A stretch of DNA of 26,763 bases from Actinomycetes bacterium (GCA_029779995.1 JAKOZM010000147.1:1-26763), one strand, 5' to 3'. Counted from the first letter of the stretch, positions 15,419 through 24,583 are shown. Notes: generated by a model not told the origin, from the letters alone. Program-made: numbers and translations.

Positions 15419-16534
15419 TTAGGAGATCGCCGCAACCGTCTCGGCGACCTGGGTGTCGAGCTCGGCCGGCAGCGGCACGTACCCGATCTCGGTCAAGATG
15501 CCCTGGGCGTCAGCGCTGGCCGCGTAGCTCAGGAAACTCTTGGTCAGCGGCAGTGTTGTCGCATCGTTGCCGGACTGACACATGATCTCGTAGGTGAGCA
15601 GCAGCACCGGGTAGGCGGTGGAGTCGGCAAGCGTGTAGTCCATCTCCATCGTCATGTCGCCAGGGCCGGCGTCGGCATTCGGCGTCAGCTTGGCCTTGGC
15701 CAGACCGGCAGTCGCGGTGTCCGCGGTCGGAGCGACAGGACCTCCGCCGTTGTCCACACTGGCGGCCTTCAGGCCCTGGGTCTCCACGAAGGAGAGTTCG
15801 ACGTACCCGATGGAGTTGGGGGTCGACTTGACACTCGCGGCGACACCGTCGGAGCCCTTGGAGCCCTGCCCGCCCTTGGCGGTCCAGTCTGAACCAGCCT
15901 CGTAGGGCCAGTCATCGCCAGCGGCTGCCTGCAGCCACTGCGTGAAGTTGTCCGTGGTCCCCGAGCCGTCCGACCGGTGGAACTGTGCGATCGGCGCATC
16001 TGGCAAGGTCACACCAGAGTTGATCTCGGCGATCGCCGGGTCATTCCAGTTGGTGATCTCGCTGTTGAAGATCTTCGCGGTCACGTCCGGGGTCAGGACC
16101 AGGTTGTCGACACCCTCCAGGTTGTAGGTCAGCGCGATCGCGCCACCCACCATCGGGACGTTGATCGGAGGGGCCGCGTTACAGCGGGCGGCGGCCTGCT
16201 TGAGCTCATCGCTGTCCATGGCGGCGTCGGAGCCGGCGAAGGCGATCTGGTTGTTGATGAAGTCAGCCCGGCCGGCGCTCGACCCGGAGGGCGAGTACTC
16301 GATCGTGGCGCCCTCACACGCGGTCTGGTAGGCGTTGATCCACTCGGTCATGGCGTTCTTCTGAGCGCTGGAACCGGAGGCTTTGATGCTCCCGGTGGCG
16401 CAGTCGATGCCACCGATGCTGCCGGCTGCGGCCGGTGACTCGCTGCCACCGGAGTCCCCGGAACTACATGCGGCCAGGGCCAGAGCCCCTGTGGCGGCGA
16501 GTGCCGCTACCTTGGCGGAACGGGCGATTTTCAC
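15419..16534 (-). CDS. pstS: Phosphate-binding lipoprotein PstS
   Basis: A 371-aa periplasmic-type phosphate-binding protein. It has a lipoprotein signal peptide: basic MKIARSAK, a hydrophobic stretch, and the lipobox LAAC with C23, followed by a Ser/Gly/Glu-rich linker. Phosphate-binding motifs are GSSAQKNAMTEW, YSPSGSSAGR, FAGSDAAMD and FHRSDGSGTTDNFTQWL. It delivers phosphate to PstC/PstA. GTG 16534 follows GGGAG with 8-base spacing. It is the first gene of pstSCAB and probably phosphate-starvation induced; a PHO-box-like repeat lies 77-94 bp upstream of the start. Confidence 0.97.
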   Translation of the reverse strand: MKIARSAKVAALAATGALALAACSSGDSGGSESPAAAGSIGGIDCATGSIKASGSSAQKNAMTEWINAYQTACEGATIEYSPSGSSAGRADFINNQIAFAGSDAAMDSDELKQAAARCNAAPPINVPMVGGAIALTYNLEGVDNLVLTPDVTAKIFNSEITNWNDPAIAEINSGVTLPDAPIAQFHRSDGSGTTDNFTQWLQAAAGDDWPYEAGSDWTAKGGQGSKGSDGVAASVKSTPNSIGYVELSFVETQGLKAASVDNGGGPVAPTADTATAGLAKAKLTPNADAGPGDMTMEMDYTLADSTAYPVLLLTYEIMCQSGNDATTLPLTKSFLSYAASADAQGILTEIGYVPLPAELDTQVAETVAAIS

Positions 16535-16876
16535 CCTTTGTCTCCCTTGTGTCGTTAACTCTTACCGGTCCTGACGGTAGGGAGCCCGCGTGACGCGACT
16601 CTGAGGTGAGGGTGTCCGGGCGGTGAACGTCTGCGGAACGCCGAACGGCCCTCCGAGGGGCCAACCTCAACTGTTTGGCTGGAATTCACACTCCGGAAAT
16701 GCTTCACGGGTGTATGCGGTCGGTCTTGACCCGATGTCCAGGTCTGCTCGACGCCACCGTGGCAGACCCGATTTCACAACCAGTGCCACGCTATCGGCAT
16801 CCACATGACCGGAACGAACCGCGTGGGGTGTCCAGCACTGGTTGATCGTGGTCGGGTGCCAACCAGAGGGACACGC
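16535..16876. other. 342-bp intergenic region between pstS and mutT1
   Basis: No credible gene is seen; short open frames here lack start signals. It holds the pstS leader, the PHO-box-like repeat (16611-16628), and a GC hairpin GGCCC-TCCGAG-GGGCC (16647-16662) that could end mutT1 transcription. Nothing else is recognised between 16663 and 16876. A clear sigma-70-like -10/-35 pair for pstS could not be assigned. Confidence 0.6.
16611..16628 (-). promoter_or_regulatory. PHO-box-like direct repeat upstream of pstS
   Basis: On the minus strand GTTCACC (16628-16622) and GGACACC (16617-16611) begin exactly 11 bp apart, as do direct repeat units of Streptomyces-type PHO boxes (consensus like GTTCACC). 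The second unit matches five of seven bases. It lies 77-94 bp upstream of the pstS start. PhoP binding is inference; no PhoR/PhoP genes are in the window. Confidence 0.45.
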
Positions 16877-17752
16877 TCAGCTGCGGACGACTTCGACCGC
16901 CACGGCCTTTGCCCCGACCCGATGGAAGATGACCGCCCCCCCGGTGTCCAGTTCGACGTCAGGGGCCTCGGCGCCCAGCCGGCCGGCGATGTGCTCCAGC
17001 AGGTCGGGCAGCACCGGCCGGTGGGAACAGATCACGACGGGCGCACCATCACCGAGAATCTGATCGACACGTTTGAACGCGGCTGTCCTCGCCGAGCTGA
17101 ACCCCTCCTCGGTGAGCAGGGGTTCCTGAGCAACCGGGGCGTGCGTGACATGGGCATACGGCCGCACTGTATCCAGGCAGCGCAGAGCGTCCGAGGAGTA
17201 GACCTTGCGCACATCGAAGGCGCCCAGCACCTCGATCAACCGTTGGGCATCGGCGGCACCGCGCGCGGTCAGCGGCCGCTCGGCGTCCACCCGGCCCCGG
17301 TAGGCGGTGCGCCGCATCGCCTCGCTGTGGCGCAGCACGATCAGCGGCGTGCTGGCGGGGGCGGTCAGGGCTTCCCGGACCAGGTCGCCGTCGCGGGGAT
17401 ACGTCAGCATGTCCAGCGCCTCACTGACGCTCACCCAACGCAGTTCGTCGATCTCCTTGTTGGGCGCGAAGCCTGGACCGCCATCGCGTTCCCGGCCTAC
17501 CCAGTAATGAACCGTCTTGGGCCGCCCGTCGACCAGATACTTCTGCGTACGCAGCGGAACACCGAGCACCACATCCGAGCCGGTCTCCTCGATCGTCTCG
17601 CGGCGGGCGGCCTCCACCTGCGACTCGCCGGGGTCGAGCTTTCCCTTCGGGAGGGACCAGTCATCCTGCCGCGGACGATGCAGCACGCACACCTCGGGAC
17701 CTTCCCGAAGCAGCACCACCCCCGCTGCCCGTATCACCGTCCCCCGCGCCAT
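16877..17752 (-). CDS. mutT1: MutT1-type NUDIX hydrolase with C-terminal histidine phosphatase domain
   Basis: A 291-aa two-domain protein. The NUDIX box spans G37-G58 (GKLDPGESQVEAARR, then ETIEETG) with all catalytic Glu residues. The C-terminal half is a histidine phosphatase: VLRHSEA (R141, H142) and a second His in VICSHRPVL. This architecture is that of mycobacterial MutT1, which hydrolyses 8-oxo-(d)GTP and diadenosine polyphosphates. ATG 17752 overlaps the CHAD gene stop by one base (TGATG); the longer open frame would enter that gene. In Mycobacterium tuberculosis mutT1 (Rv2985) also neighbours ppk1 (Rv2984), as here. The RHG motif reads RHS. Confidence 0.9.
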   Translation of the reverse strand: MARGTVIRAAGVVLLREGPEVCVLHRPRQDDWSLPKGKLDPGESQVEAARRETIEETGSDVVLGVPLRTQKYLVDGRPKTVHYWVGRERDGGPGFAPNKEIDELRWVSVSEALDMLTYPRDGDLVREALTAPASTPLIVLRHSEAMRRTAYRGRVDAERPLTARGAADAQRLIEVLGAFDVRKVYSSDALRCLDTVRPYAHVTHAPVAQEPLLTEEGFSSARTAAFKRVDQILGDGAPVVICSHRPVLPDLLEHIAGRLGAEAPDVELDTGGAVIFHRVGAKAVAVEVVRS

Positions 17753-19389
17753 CAGGTCAACTGCGCCTTCTTGTGGGCATGTTTGATCGAAGGCCACAGC
17801 TCGACGAAGTCGTTGCGGTTGAACATCTCCTGCTCGAACTCAAACTGGTGCAGCAGCCCGAGGCTGAAGCCGCTCATACCGTCCACCTCGGGGCGCTGCG
17901 CAAGCACCTTCAGGGTGTTCTGCGCGACCCACGCGTCCTGATGATCGCCGAGCAGCTCGGTGACCTGCGCCAACGCCTTCCCGAACTTCTTGACGTCCTC
18001 ACCCAGCACCGGGGCCACCGCCTCCGCAGCGTAGCGGGCCTTCTTGGCCCGGATCCGCGCCTCGTGCCAGGGCTCGGACGGCCCGTTGATCTCCAGCAAC
18101 TTCACCTCTTTGGCGAGCTTGCGGTAGGCCTTGTCGACCAGGCCCGGCAGCACGTCCTCGGCAGTGCCGTTGGCCGCCTCATTGAGCATCGGCCGCGCGG
18201 CGGCGTCCACCAGTTGATCCAGGAAAGCCCGATATCGCTGCCCCACCATCGCGCTCAGCGCGTGTTCGCGGGCGTCACGCCATTGCTCGTTCAGGGCCGG
18301 ATCCACAACCGCTCGGATCATGCGGGCATACTCCCCGCCGATCTCGTCCGCATGCTCGTCGATGCGAGCCTGCAGCACCTCCGTGTCGCGGCTGACCCCG
18401 AGCTCACCGGCGATCCAGCCCAGTTCAGTCCGCAGGGCCTCGGCCCACTCGTAGTCCAGCAAGGGTTCGAAGACCTTGAGCCCACTGCGCAGTCGACGCG
18501 CGGCCACCCGCATCTGATGCACGCTGTCGGGCAGGTCCCGGCGCACGCGCACGTCCTGCAGCAGCAGCGCCCGGGCATGTCTGCGCATGTGGGCGGTGAC
18601 GGCTGCCCCAGCGGAGTCCGCACGGTCGACGTCCACCGGCTCAGGCACATCACATGGCTCATGCGCCAGCGGTCCGAAGGCGACGTCCGCTGTTGACTGC
18701 TGTTCGACGACGGCACCCACGCTTCGCAGTACACGCAGAACCGCCGGCAGGGCAGGGCGGACCTCGACCTCACGGAAGCGGGCGGCGATGTCGTCGCCGT
18801 CGAGCAGGCTCACGGTGTCGTCCAGAATCTGTCCGATCTGGCCCTGCTCACCGGCCAGCGTCAGCACGGTGCGCTGCGTGCGCACCGTCGCGACCGGCAC
18901 CAGGGATGCACTGCGCGCGAACGCCAAGGTGAGTTCCAGGAAATGCTCGGGCACCTCGTCGCTGTAAGCGGCACAGACCGGGTCACCATCGGGCAGGTGC
19001 AGTACCCAGCCCGCCTCGTCGGCTGCCGTCTCGCGCTGCAGCGTCACACCCCAACGGGCCAAGCGAAGATCTTCGGTGTCGAAGTACGTGCGCTCCAGCG
19101 TCTGCGGTTCACCCCGCTGCACATCGGTGACGCCAGCATCGCTGAGATCGGGCAGCCGGAACAGGCCGTGTACCCGCAGGCGGCGCACAGGATCGGCGAA
19201 CTCCTCGGAGTCGTAGTCCTGCGGCGGCTCCACGGACGGCTCAGCGTGATCCACGCTCACCACGTCCACGGGGGGCATGACTTCAAGACCTTCAGGGGGC
19301 ATCATCACCTCATCGGCTGGATCGTCGGGCAAGTCGGCGGCGCGGGTATCGGGAGGAGTGGGGTCCTCACCCAGCGACGGATCGGGCAT
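17752..19389 (-). CDS. CHAD domain protein with degenerate CYTH domain
   Basis: About 545 aa from ATG 19389, which has GAGGAGGG nine bases upstream. Residues 1-65 are acidic and Pro-rich, probably disordered. Residues about 68-240 resemble CYTH (LRVHGLFRLPDL, TYFDTEDLRLARWGVTLQRE, FREVEVR), but the N-terminal E-x-E-x-K motif required for triphosphatase activity is absent. Residues about 262-530 are CHAD, helical and rich in conserved basic and His residues (SVHQMRVAARRLRSGLKVFE, ARIRAKKARYAAEAV); CHAD domains bind polyphosphate. It lies between ppk1 (five bases upstream) and mutT1 (one-base overlap), so a polyphosphate-binding role is well supported by context, while enzymatic activity is doubtful. 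Confidence 0.88.
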   Translation of the reverse strand: MPDPSLGEDPTPPDTRAADLPDDPADEVMMPPEGLEVMPPVDVVSVDHAEPSVEPPQDYDSEEFADPVRRLRVHGLFRLPDLSDAGVTDVQRGEPQTLERTYFDTEDLRLARWGVTLQRETAADEAGWVLHLPDGDPVCAAYSDEVPEHFLELTLAFARSASLVPVATVRTQRTVLTLAGEQGQIGQILDDTVSLLDGDDIAARFREVEVRPALPAVLRVLRSVGAVVEQQSTADVAFGPLAHEPCDVPEPVDVDRADSAGAAVTAHMRRHARALLLQDVRVRRDLPDSVHQMRVAARRLRSGLKVFEPLLDYEWAEALRTELGWIAGELGVSRDTEVLQARIDEHADEIGGEYARMIRAVVDPALNEQWRDAREHALSAMVGQRYRAFLDQLVDAAARPMLNEAANGTAEDVLPGLVDKAYRKLAKEVKLLEINGPSEPWHEARIRAKKARYAAEAVAPVLGEDVKKFGKALAQVTELLGDHQDAWVAQNTLKVLAQRPEVDGMSGFSLGLLHQFEFEQEMFNRNDFVELWPSIKHAHKKAQLT

Positions 19390-19394
19390 GCGGG

Positions 19395-21494
19395 TCACCC
19401 TCCTCGCAGATGCTTGCGCCGGATCAAGTACGCCTGGAAGTCCTCCAAGGGTTCGGTCGCCGTCGCCCTGTTGTGCACCCATTGGCCGTCCGGACCGAGG
19501 TCCCAGGCAGACGTACTCGGGTCCAACGCCTTGTCGATGATCTCGCTCAGGTAGGCGATCTGCTCAGGAACCCGCAGACTCACCAGGGTCTCGACGCGCC
19601 GGTCGAGGTTGCGGTGCATGAGGTCAGCAGAACCGATGAAGACCTCGGGGTCGCCGCCGTTGGTGAACTCATACACACGGCTGTGTTCCAGGAACCGGCC
19701 GAGGATGCTGCGCACCCGCAGGTTGTCGCTCATCCCCGGCACCTGCGGCCGGATGGCGCAGATACCACGCACCAGCACATCGACGGGCACGCCGGCCGAG
19801 GACGCGCGGTAGAGCGCATCGATGACCTTCTCGTCGACGATGGAGTTGCATTTGAAGCGGATGCCCGCGGGCAAGCCCTGCTCGTGGTTGCGCACTTCGC
19901 GCTCGATGCGTTCCAACAGGCCGGAGCGCACGGAGTGCGGGGCGACCAGCAGCCGGTGGTACTCGGTGTGCATGGAGTAGCCGGACAACTGGTTGAACAG
20001 ATTGGCGACGTCCTGCCCCACCTGGTCGTCGACCGTCAGTAGGCCGAGGTCCTCGTAGAGACGGGCGGTCTTCGGGTGGTAGTTGCCGGTGCCGAGGTGG
20101 CAGTAGCGGCGCAGCCGGTCGCCGTCGTCCCGCACGACCATGCTCAGCTTGCAGTGCGTCTTCAACCCGACGAGGCCATAGACGACGTGCACGCCGGCGC
20201 GCTCCAACTTGCGCGCCCACTTGATGTTGGCACTCTCATCGAAGCGGGCCTTGATCTCGACGAGCGCCAGGACCTGCTTGCCGGCCTCGGCCGCGTCGAT
20301 GAGGGCATCGATGATCGGGCTGTCACCGGAGGTCCGGTACAGCGTCTGCTTGATCGCCAGCACCTTCGGGTCGGCCGCCGCCTGTTCGAGGAAGCGTTGC
20401 ACCGAGGTGGAGAACGAATCGTAGGGGTGGTGCAGCAGGATGTCGTGGCGGCGCATGGCCTCCAGGACGTTGGGGGCGCTGGCGCTCTCTTTGTTCTCGT
20501 GCAACATCCGATTTGTGCGCGGTACGAAGGTCGGATCGCTCAGGTCCTCACGGTTGAGCCCGACGAAAGCCCACAAACCGCGCAGATCCAGCGGCCCGGG
20601 CAGCATGAACACCTCGTTCTCGGCCACGCCGAGTTCACGCACCAGCACGTCGAGGATCTGCGGGTCGATCGTCTCCTCGACCTCCAGGCGTACGGGCGGG
20701 CCGAAGCGACGCTTCGACAGCTCCCGCTCGAGGGCCTTGAGCAGGTTCTCGGCATCGTCCTCCTCCACCTCGAGGTCCTCGTTGCGCGTCACGCGGAACA
20801 CGTGGTGTTGCAGGATCTGCATGCCGGGGAACAGCAGGTCCAGATGCTGGGCGATCACATCCTCCAGTGGGACGAAACGGTCGTCGTCCAGGCTGACGAA
20901 CCGCTGCAGACTCGGCGGCACCTTGACCCGGGCGAACAGTTCGGTGCCGGTCGTGGGGTTACCGACGACCACAGCCAGGTTCAGACTCAGGCCGGAGATG
21001 TACGGGAAGGGGTGGGCGGGATCCACCGCGAGCGGGGTGAGAACCGGATAGATCTTGTCGCGGAACATCTGCGACAGCCGCTTGCGCTCGTCGTCGCTGA
21101 TCTCGGGCCAGCGCACCAGCTCGATGCCTTCAGCGGCGAGTCCCGGGCGCACCTCGGAACGCCAGCAGTCCGCTTGCCGGCGCATCAGGTCATGGGCGTG
21201 GATCAGGACGGCGTCGTGCACTTCCCGCGGCAGCAGGCCGCTGGCCGCCCGGATGGCGATGCCGGCAGCGATCCGGCGCTTGAGCCCGGCAACGCGAACC
21301 ATGAAGAACTCATCCAGGTTGCTGGAGAAGATCGCCAGGAACTTCGCTCGCTCCAGCAGCGGCAGTTCCGGATCCTCGGCCAGTTCCAGCACACGCTGGT
21401 TGAAGGCCAACCAACTCAACTCCCGGTCGATGAACCTGTTCTCGGGCAACTCGCCCACTTCGGAGGTCGCGGTGTGAGGGACGGTGCTCGTCAT
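19395..21494 (-). CDS. ppk1: Polyphosphate kinase 1
   Basis: A 699-aa Ppk1 that reversibly polymerises the terminal phosphate of ATP into polyphosphate. The N-terminal domain starts [21 protein letters not shown] and continues with [20 protein letters not shown]. The C-terminal phospholipase-D-like halves contain [33 protein letters not shown] and the catalytic region with H447 ([12 protein letters not shown]) and H466 ([20 protein letters not shown]), matching the two E. coli active-site histidines. The start is ATG 21494. It heads a minus-strand cluster with the CHAD gene and mutT1. The 83 bp upstream, after mshD, show no PHO-box repeat that I can find. Confidence 0.97.
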   Translation of the reverse strand: MTSTVPHTATSEVGELPENRFIDRELSWLAFNQRVLELAEDPELPLLERAKFLAIFSSNLDEFFMVRVAGLKRRIAAGIAIRAASGLLPREVHDAVLIHAHDLMRRQADCWRSEVRPGLAAEGIELVRWPEISDDERKRLSQMFRDKIYPVLTPLAVDPAHPFPYISGLSLNLAVVVGNPTTGTELFARVKVPPSLQRFVSLDDDRFVPLEDVIAQHLDLLFPGMQILQHHVFRVTRNEDLEVEEDDAENLLKALERELSKRRFGPPVRLEVEETIDPQILDVLVRELGVAENEVFMLPGPLDLRGLWAFVGLNREDLSDPTFVPRTNRMLHENKESASAPNVLEAMRRHDILLHHPYDSFSTSVQRFLEQAAADPKVLAIKQTLYRTSGDSPIIDALIDAAEAGKQVLALVEIKARFDESANIKWARKLERAGVHVVYGLVGLKTHCKLSMVVRDDGDRLRRYCHLGTGNYHPKTARLYEDLGLLTVDDQVGQDVANLFNQLSGYSMHTEYHRLLVAPHSVRSGLLERIEREVRNHEQGLPAGIRFKCNSIVDEKVIDALYRASSAGVPVDVLVRGICAIRPQVPGMSDNLRVRSILGRFLEHSRVYEFTNGGDPEVFIGSADLMHRNLDRRVETLVSLRVPEQIAYLSEIIDKALDPSTSAWDLGPDGQWVHNRATATEPLEDFQAYLIRRKHLRGG

Positions 21495-21577
21495 AACCTC
21501 AGTCTCCCAGATATCTTGCCGTTCCGGTGGGCTCTGCGCCGGTGATCGTCGCCCAAATCGCCTCAGGGCCGCGGTTT

Positions 21578-22441
21578 TCAGCTCGCAGGCATGAACTGCA
21601 CGTCACAATCGGCGCGTTCGAAGCCCAGACCCGTGTACATCGCGACCGCCGCCGCGTTGCTGGTGTCGACGTACAGCATCACGTCGGTGAGTCCTTGGCC
21701 CTGCAGATGCGCAAGGCCCTCGCAGGTCAGCGCCGCCCCCAGACCGGTGCCGCGCGCTCGGGCCGCTACCCCCAGCACATACACCTCACCGATGCTCCCG
21801 TGGTGCACCTTCGTCCAGTGGAAACCGGCCAGTCCGATGTCGTCGAAGGCCAGCAGGAATCCCTGCGGGTCGAACCATGGCTGCTGCAGTCGCTGCTCGA
21901 GGTCCGCACGTGCCCACCCGCCCTGATCCGGCAGATCAACGAAGGCCTCGGCGTTGAGGGCCAACCAGGCGTCGGCATCGGCGTCGGTGAAGGCGCGCAC
22001 GGTGAAGCCGGTGGGGATGTTGCGGGTCGGTACCCCCGTCAGGCTGCGGGTGTATCGGCACAGCCGGCGCACGGGCACGAAGCCGGCACCTTGGGCCAGG
22101 CGGGTGGCTGCCGGAAGCTGGCCGTGGGCCCAGATGCGCGTGCGCGGGTTCCTCTGCAGAAGCTGGGCCAGCAGATCCTTGCCGATCCCGCGTCCCCGCG
22201 CGGCGGGATCCACCAGCAACTCCCCGATGCCGTCATCGAGGAACGCGTAGCCGACGATATCGCCATCCAGCCGGGCCAGCGCGTGATCCTCCCCCGGTCC
22301 GCCTCCCGCCAGGATGTGCAGGTACGTGTGCTCGGAGAGGCTGGAGACCCCATCGGCCAGACTGACGCGATCCAGCATGGCGTCGACAGCGGTGATGTCG
22401 GCAGGGCTCAGAGTCTCCTGCCAGGTGATGGTGCAGGTCAC
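21578..22441 (-). CDS. mshD: Mycothiol synthase MshD (tandem GNAT acetyltransferase)
   Basis: A 287-aa protein with two GNAT domains, as in MshD, which acetylates Cys-GlcN-Ins with acetyl-CoA in the last step of mycothiol synthesis. The N-terminal half has [21 protein letters not shown]; the C-terminal half has [40 protein letters not shown] and [23 protein letters not shown] 22441 overlaps the glnR stop by four bases. The glnR-mshD pair is the same as Rv0818-Rv0819 in M. tuberculosis. It shows that the organism makes mycothiol, the likely cofactor of the ArsC here. Confidence 0.95.
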   Translation of the reverse strand: MTCTITWQETLSPADITAVDAMLDRVSLADGVSSLSEHTYLHILAGGGPGEDHALARLDGDIVGYAFLDDGIGELLVDPAARGRGIGKDLLAQLLQRNPRTRIWAHGQLPAATRLAQGAGFVPVRRLCRYTRSLTGVPTRNIPTGFTVRAFTDADADAWLALNAEAFVDLPDQGGWARADLEQRLQQPWFDPQGFLLAFDDIGLAGFHWTKVHHGSIGEVYVLGVAARARGTGLGAALTCEGLAHLQGQGLTDVMLYVDTSNAAAVAMYTGLGFERADCDVQFMPAS

Positions 22442-23136
22442 GGTGCCGGCTCTGGCTCCCGATCGGACCGCGGCGGCACCAGCCGGTAACCCACGTTGCG
22501 CACAGTGCCGATGAGGCTCTCGTGTTCGGGGCCGAGTTTGGCCCGCAACCGCCGCACATGGACGTCAACGGTGCGGGTGCCCCCGAAGTAGTCGTAACCC
22601 CAGACCTCCTGCAGCAGTTGCTGGCGGGTGAACACCCGGCCCGGGTGCTGCGACAGGTACTTCAACAATTCGAACTCCTTGTACGTGAGGTCAAGGATCT
22701 TGCCACGCACCGTCGCGGTGTAGCTGGACTCATTGATCAACAGCTCGCCGTGGCGGATCTCGGGCTCCGCACCGTGCTCACCAGCGACCAGGCGGCCCAT
22801 CGCCAGCCGGAACCGGGCCTCCACCTCGGCAGGCCCGGCAGCGTCGAGGATGACATCATCGACCCCCCAGTCCGCTGCCACCGCGGCCAGCCCGCCCTCG
22901 GTGAGGATCAAGAGCACCGGCACATCGGAACCCGTCGCGGTGAGTACCCGGCACAGGCTGCGGGCACCGGGGAGGTCGCGGCGGCCGTCGATCAGAATCA
23001 GATCACCGTTCGGGAGGTCCAACAAGGCGGACATCTCCGCGGGAAGCACACGCACCTGATGGGCGAGCAGACCCAGCGCGGGCAAGATGTAGTCGCTTGG
23101 TTCGACCGCATCTGTCATCAGCAGGACATTGCTCAC
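22438..23136 (-). CDS. glnR: GlnR, orphan OmpR-family nitrogen regulator
   Basis: A 232-aa OmpR/PhoB-type regulator. The receiver-like domain (1-115) keeps Asp50 in [15 protein letters not shown] but lacks the usual acidic pocket near the N-terminus ([13 protein letters not shown]) and the Lys switch region, as in GlnR, which acts without a sensor kinase. The winged-helix DNA-binding domain is typical ([49 protein letters not shown]). GlnR controls ammonium assimilation and nitrogen uptake in actinobacteria. The start is GTG 23136, with AGAGG six bases upstream. TAAACT (23166-23161) is a plausible -10. The neighbourhood (thioredoxin, DUF4395, glnR, mshD) matches Rv0816c-Rv0819. Confidence 0.92.
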   Translation of the reverse strand: MSNVLLMTDAVEPSDYILPALGLLAHQVRVLPAEMSALLDLPNGDLILIDGRRDLPGARSLCRVLTATGSDVPVLLILTEGGLAAVAADWGVDDVILDAAGPAEVEARFRLAMGRLVAGEHGAEPEIRHGELLINESSYTATVRGKILDLTYKEFELLKYLSQHPGRVFTRQQLLQEVWGYDYFGGTRTVDVHVRRLRAKLGPEHESLIGTVRNVGYRLVPPRSDREPEPAP

Positions 23137-23205
23137 GGGGCACCTCTTCCGCCAGCGGCCAGTTTAGTGCACGTGTGCGCGCCTCAACATCAGACGCTGA
23201 CCACC

Positions 23206-23628
23206 TCAGGCGGGGATCGCCTCGCCCAGGGCGGCGATCACATCGGCCTTGCGGGGCTGACCCGAGGCTCGACGCACGATGGCGCCGTGGCCATCCAGAA
23301 CCAGGATCGTCGGGGTGCGGGCGATGTTCAGGTCCCGTGCCAGGTCGAGGTACTCGTCGACGTCGAGATCGACGTGCTTGACGCCGGGCACCATGTCGGC
23401 CACCTCTTGCAGAATCCGCCGGGTTGCCCGGCAGGGGGCGCAGAACGCGGAGGTGAACTGGACCAGCGTCGCCTGCTCGCCCAGGGGCACCCCCACCTGA
23501 GCTGCGGTCAATGCCGGCCGGTCCGCGTGCGTGCGCATCCGCCCGTCGCGCAGGTGCTTCCAGACACCGAACGCGGCAATCAGAATGAGGACGACGGCCA
23601 AAACCCAGACTCCAGACACGCTGAACAC
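23206..23628 (-). CDS. Membrane-anchored thioredoxin-like protein
   Basis: A 140-aa protein with an N-terminal transmembrane helix (about residues 5-23) followed by a thioredoxin fold. The redox motif is FCAPC (C63, C66) in QFTSAFCAPCRATRRIL, and the cis-Pro region is IARTPTILVLDGHG. It resembles mycobacterial ThiX (Rv0816c). The fold is probably outside the membrane if the helix acts as a signal anchor, though the positive residues after the helix (KHLRDGR) could instead hold it inside; this is unresolved. The GTG 23628 start lacks a strong Shine-Dalgarno; GTG 23619 is an alternative. It is divergent from the DUF4395 gene and possibly works with it. Confidence 0.88.
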   Translation of the reverse strand: MFSVSGVWVLAVVLILIAAFGVWKHLRDGRMRTHADRPALTAAQVGVPLGEQATLVQFTSAFCAPCRATRRILQEVADMVPGVKHVDLDVDEYLDLARDLNIARTPTILVLDGHGAIVRRASGQPRKADVIAALGEAIPA

Positions 23629-23662
23629 AACAAGGGGCGCTCACCGGTCATTCCCACCGGAC

Positions 23663-23691
23663 GATTTACCCTTTACGTACCGCTTCGACAA
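23663..23691 (-). promoter_or_regulatory. Promoter of the thioredoxin gene
   Basis: On the minus strand TTGTCG (23691-23686), a 17-bp spacer and TAAATC (23668-23663). The predicted start near 23656 leaves a leader of about 28 nt before the GTG at 23628. It faces the DUF4395 gene. Confidence 0.45.
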
Positions 23692-23703
23692 ATCGTGAAA
23701 GGG
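23669..23703 (+). promoter_or_regulatory. Possible ribosome-site-sequestering hairpin before the DUF4395 gene
   Basis: CCCTTT (23669-23674) is complementary to AAAGGG (23698-23703), the Shine-Dalgarno six bases before the GTG at 23710. ACG/CGT next to them extends the stem past a one-base bulge. It forms only if the transcript starts upstream of 23669, which is not shown. Confidence 0.3.
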
Positions 23704-23709
23704 TCATCC

Positions 23710-24231
23710 GTGATCGACCCCCGTGGCACCCGGTTCTCCGCTGCCCTGACCGTAATTGTGCTCGCCGCTGTCATCATGACCACGCCGAGCCCCCTGGCCA
23801 CCGCATTGCTGAGCCTACAGACACTGGTCTTCGCGATGGGCGCCATCCTCGGCCCTGGCGCACAGCCCTACGGCTTGCTGTTCCGCTTCCTGATTCGCCC
23901 CCGCCTCAAGGCACCCAAGGAGATGGAGGACGCCCTGCCCCCGCAGTTCGCGCAGGCAGTGGGCCTGGGTTTCGCCTTCGTCGCGCTCGTCTCCGCGATG
24001 TTCGCTTGGACGCTGGGAGTGTGGATCTTCGCCGGGTTCGCACTGTTCGCCGCGGCGCTGAACGCGGTCTTCGGCTTCTGCCTCGGCTGCGAGATCTACC
24101 TGCGCATCCAGCGGTTCATCCCCGAGTCCGCCATCCCCACAGGCCAACGGCGCATGGGCGCGGCTGCCGAGCCGCAGTGGACCGGTCGGCCGAGCATCAT
24201 CGACCTCAGCGACACGACCACGAAGGTCTGA
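23710..24231 (+). CDS. DUF4395 membrane protein
   Basis: A 173-aa membrane protein with four hydrophobic segments (about residues 8-22, 28-48, 83-100, 102-122). The DUF4395 hallmark GFCLGCEIYL places a conserved C-x2-C (C124, C127) at the end of the last helix. LIRPRLKAPKEMEDALPPQFAQAVG lies in the loop before the third helix (about residues 61-85). The start is GTG 23710 with AAAGGG six bases upstream; an in-frame GTG at 23695 is possible. It is the counterpart of Rv0817c, which also lies next to the thioredoxin-like gene. Members are often found with thioredoxin or sulfur genes; a redox partnership is inference. Confidence 0.88.
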   Translation: MIDPRGTRFSAALTVIVLAAVIMTTPSPLATALLSLQTLVFAMGAILGPGAQPYGLLFRFLIRPRLKAPKEMEDALPPQFAQAVGLGFAFVALVSAMFAWTLGVWIFAGFALFAAALNAVFGFCLGCEIYLRIQRFIPESAIPTGQRRMGAAAEPQWTGRPSIIDLSDTTTKV

Positions 24232-24238
24232 TCCGGCG

Positions 24239-24583
24239 GTGGATCGGCTGGTCATCCAACTCACCTCCGATGAGCCTGAGCGGGTGGCCGCCGCGCTCAC
24301 GGTGGGAATGACCGCCGTAGCAAGCGGTGCTCTGGTGCACCTGTGGCTGTCCGGACCTGCGTCGCTCTTTGCGGTCCCGGGGCGGGAGCCTGCCTATGAC
24401 CTCGCCCATGCCCCGGCGTTGGGCGCAGCACTCGACAGCATGGATTCGGTGACGGTGTGCAGTCAGTGCGCCGCGCGGCGGGGCCTGGCTCCTGCGGATC
24501 TGCGCCCGGGCTCCGTCATCGCCGGCGCCACCACCCTGGTGGAGGCACTGCTGGCCGACGGGACACAGGCGCTGACGTACTAG
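24239..24583 (+). CDS. DsrE-like family protein
   Basis: A 114-aa cytoplasmic protein. It starts VIQLTSDEPERVAAALTVG, the nucleotide-binding-like beginning of the DsrE/F fold, and contains VTVCSQCAARRGL with C74 and C77, then PGSVIAGATTLVEALLADG. Family members act in sulfur transfer or have unknown roles. GTG 24239 follows DUF4395 by seven bases, so the two are probably one transcript. No strong Shine-Dalgarno is seen. Both neighbours carry C-x2-C motifs, suggesting a thiol/sulfur function, without proof. Confidence 0.82.
   Translation: MDRLVIQLTSDEPERVAAALTVGMTAVASGALVHLWLSGPASLFAVPGREPAYDLAHAPALGAALDSMDSVTVCSQCAARRGLAPADLRPGSVIAGATTLVEALLADGTQALTY

Noticed and set aside
15409..15435. ATG 15435 as the pstC start
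   Set aside because: It lies inside the 3' end of pstS; GTG 15408 has an AAAAGGA five bases upstream.
16685..16707. Two TTCAC repeats on the plus strand as a second PHO box
   Set aside because: They are 18 bp apart rather than 11 and face away from pstS with no gene start nearby.
20076..21545. 489-aa plus-strand open frame
   Set aside because: It is antisense to ppk1, whose family motifs are intact across the whole length.
22522..23709. Extension of the DUF4395 frame (would give a 569-aa protein)
   Set aside because: It lies antisense to glnR and the thioredoxin gene. DUF4395 proteins have about 150-175 aa and GTG 23710 has a good Shine-Dalgarno.
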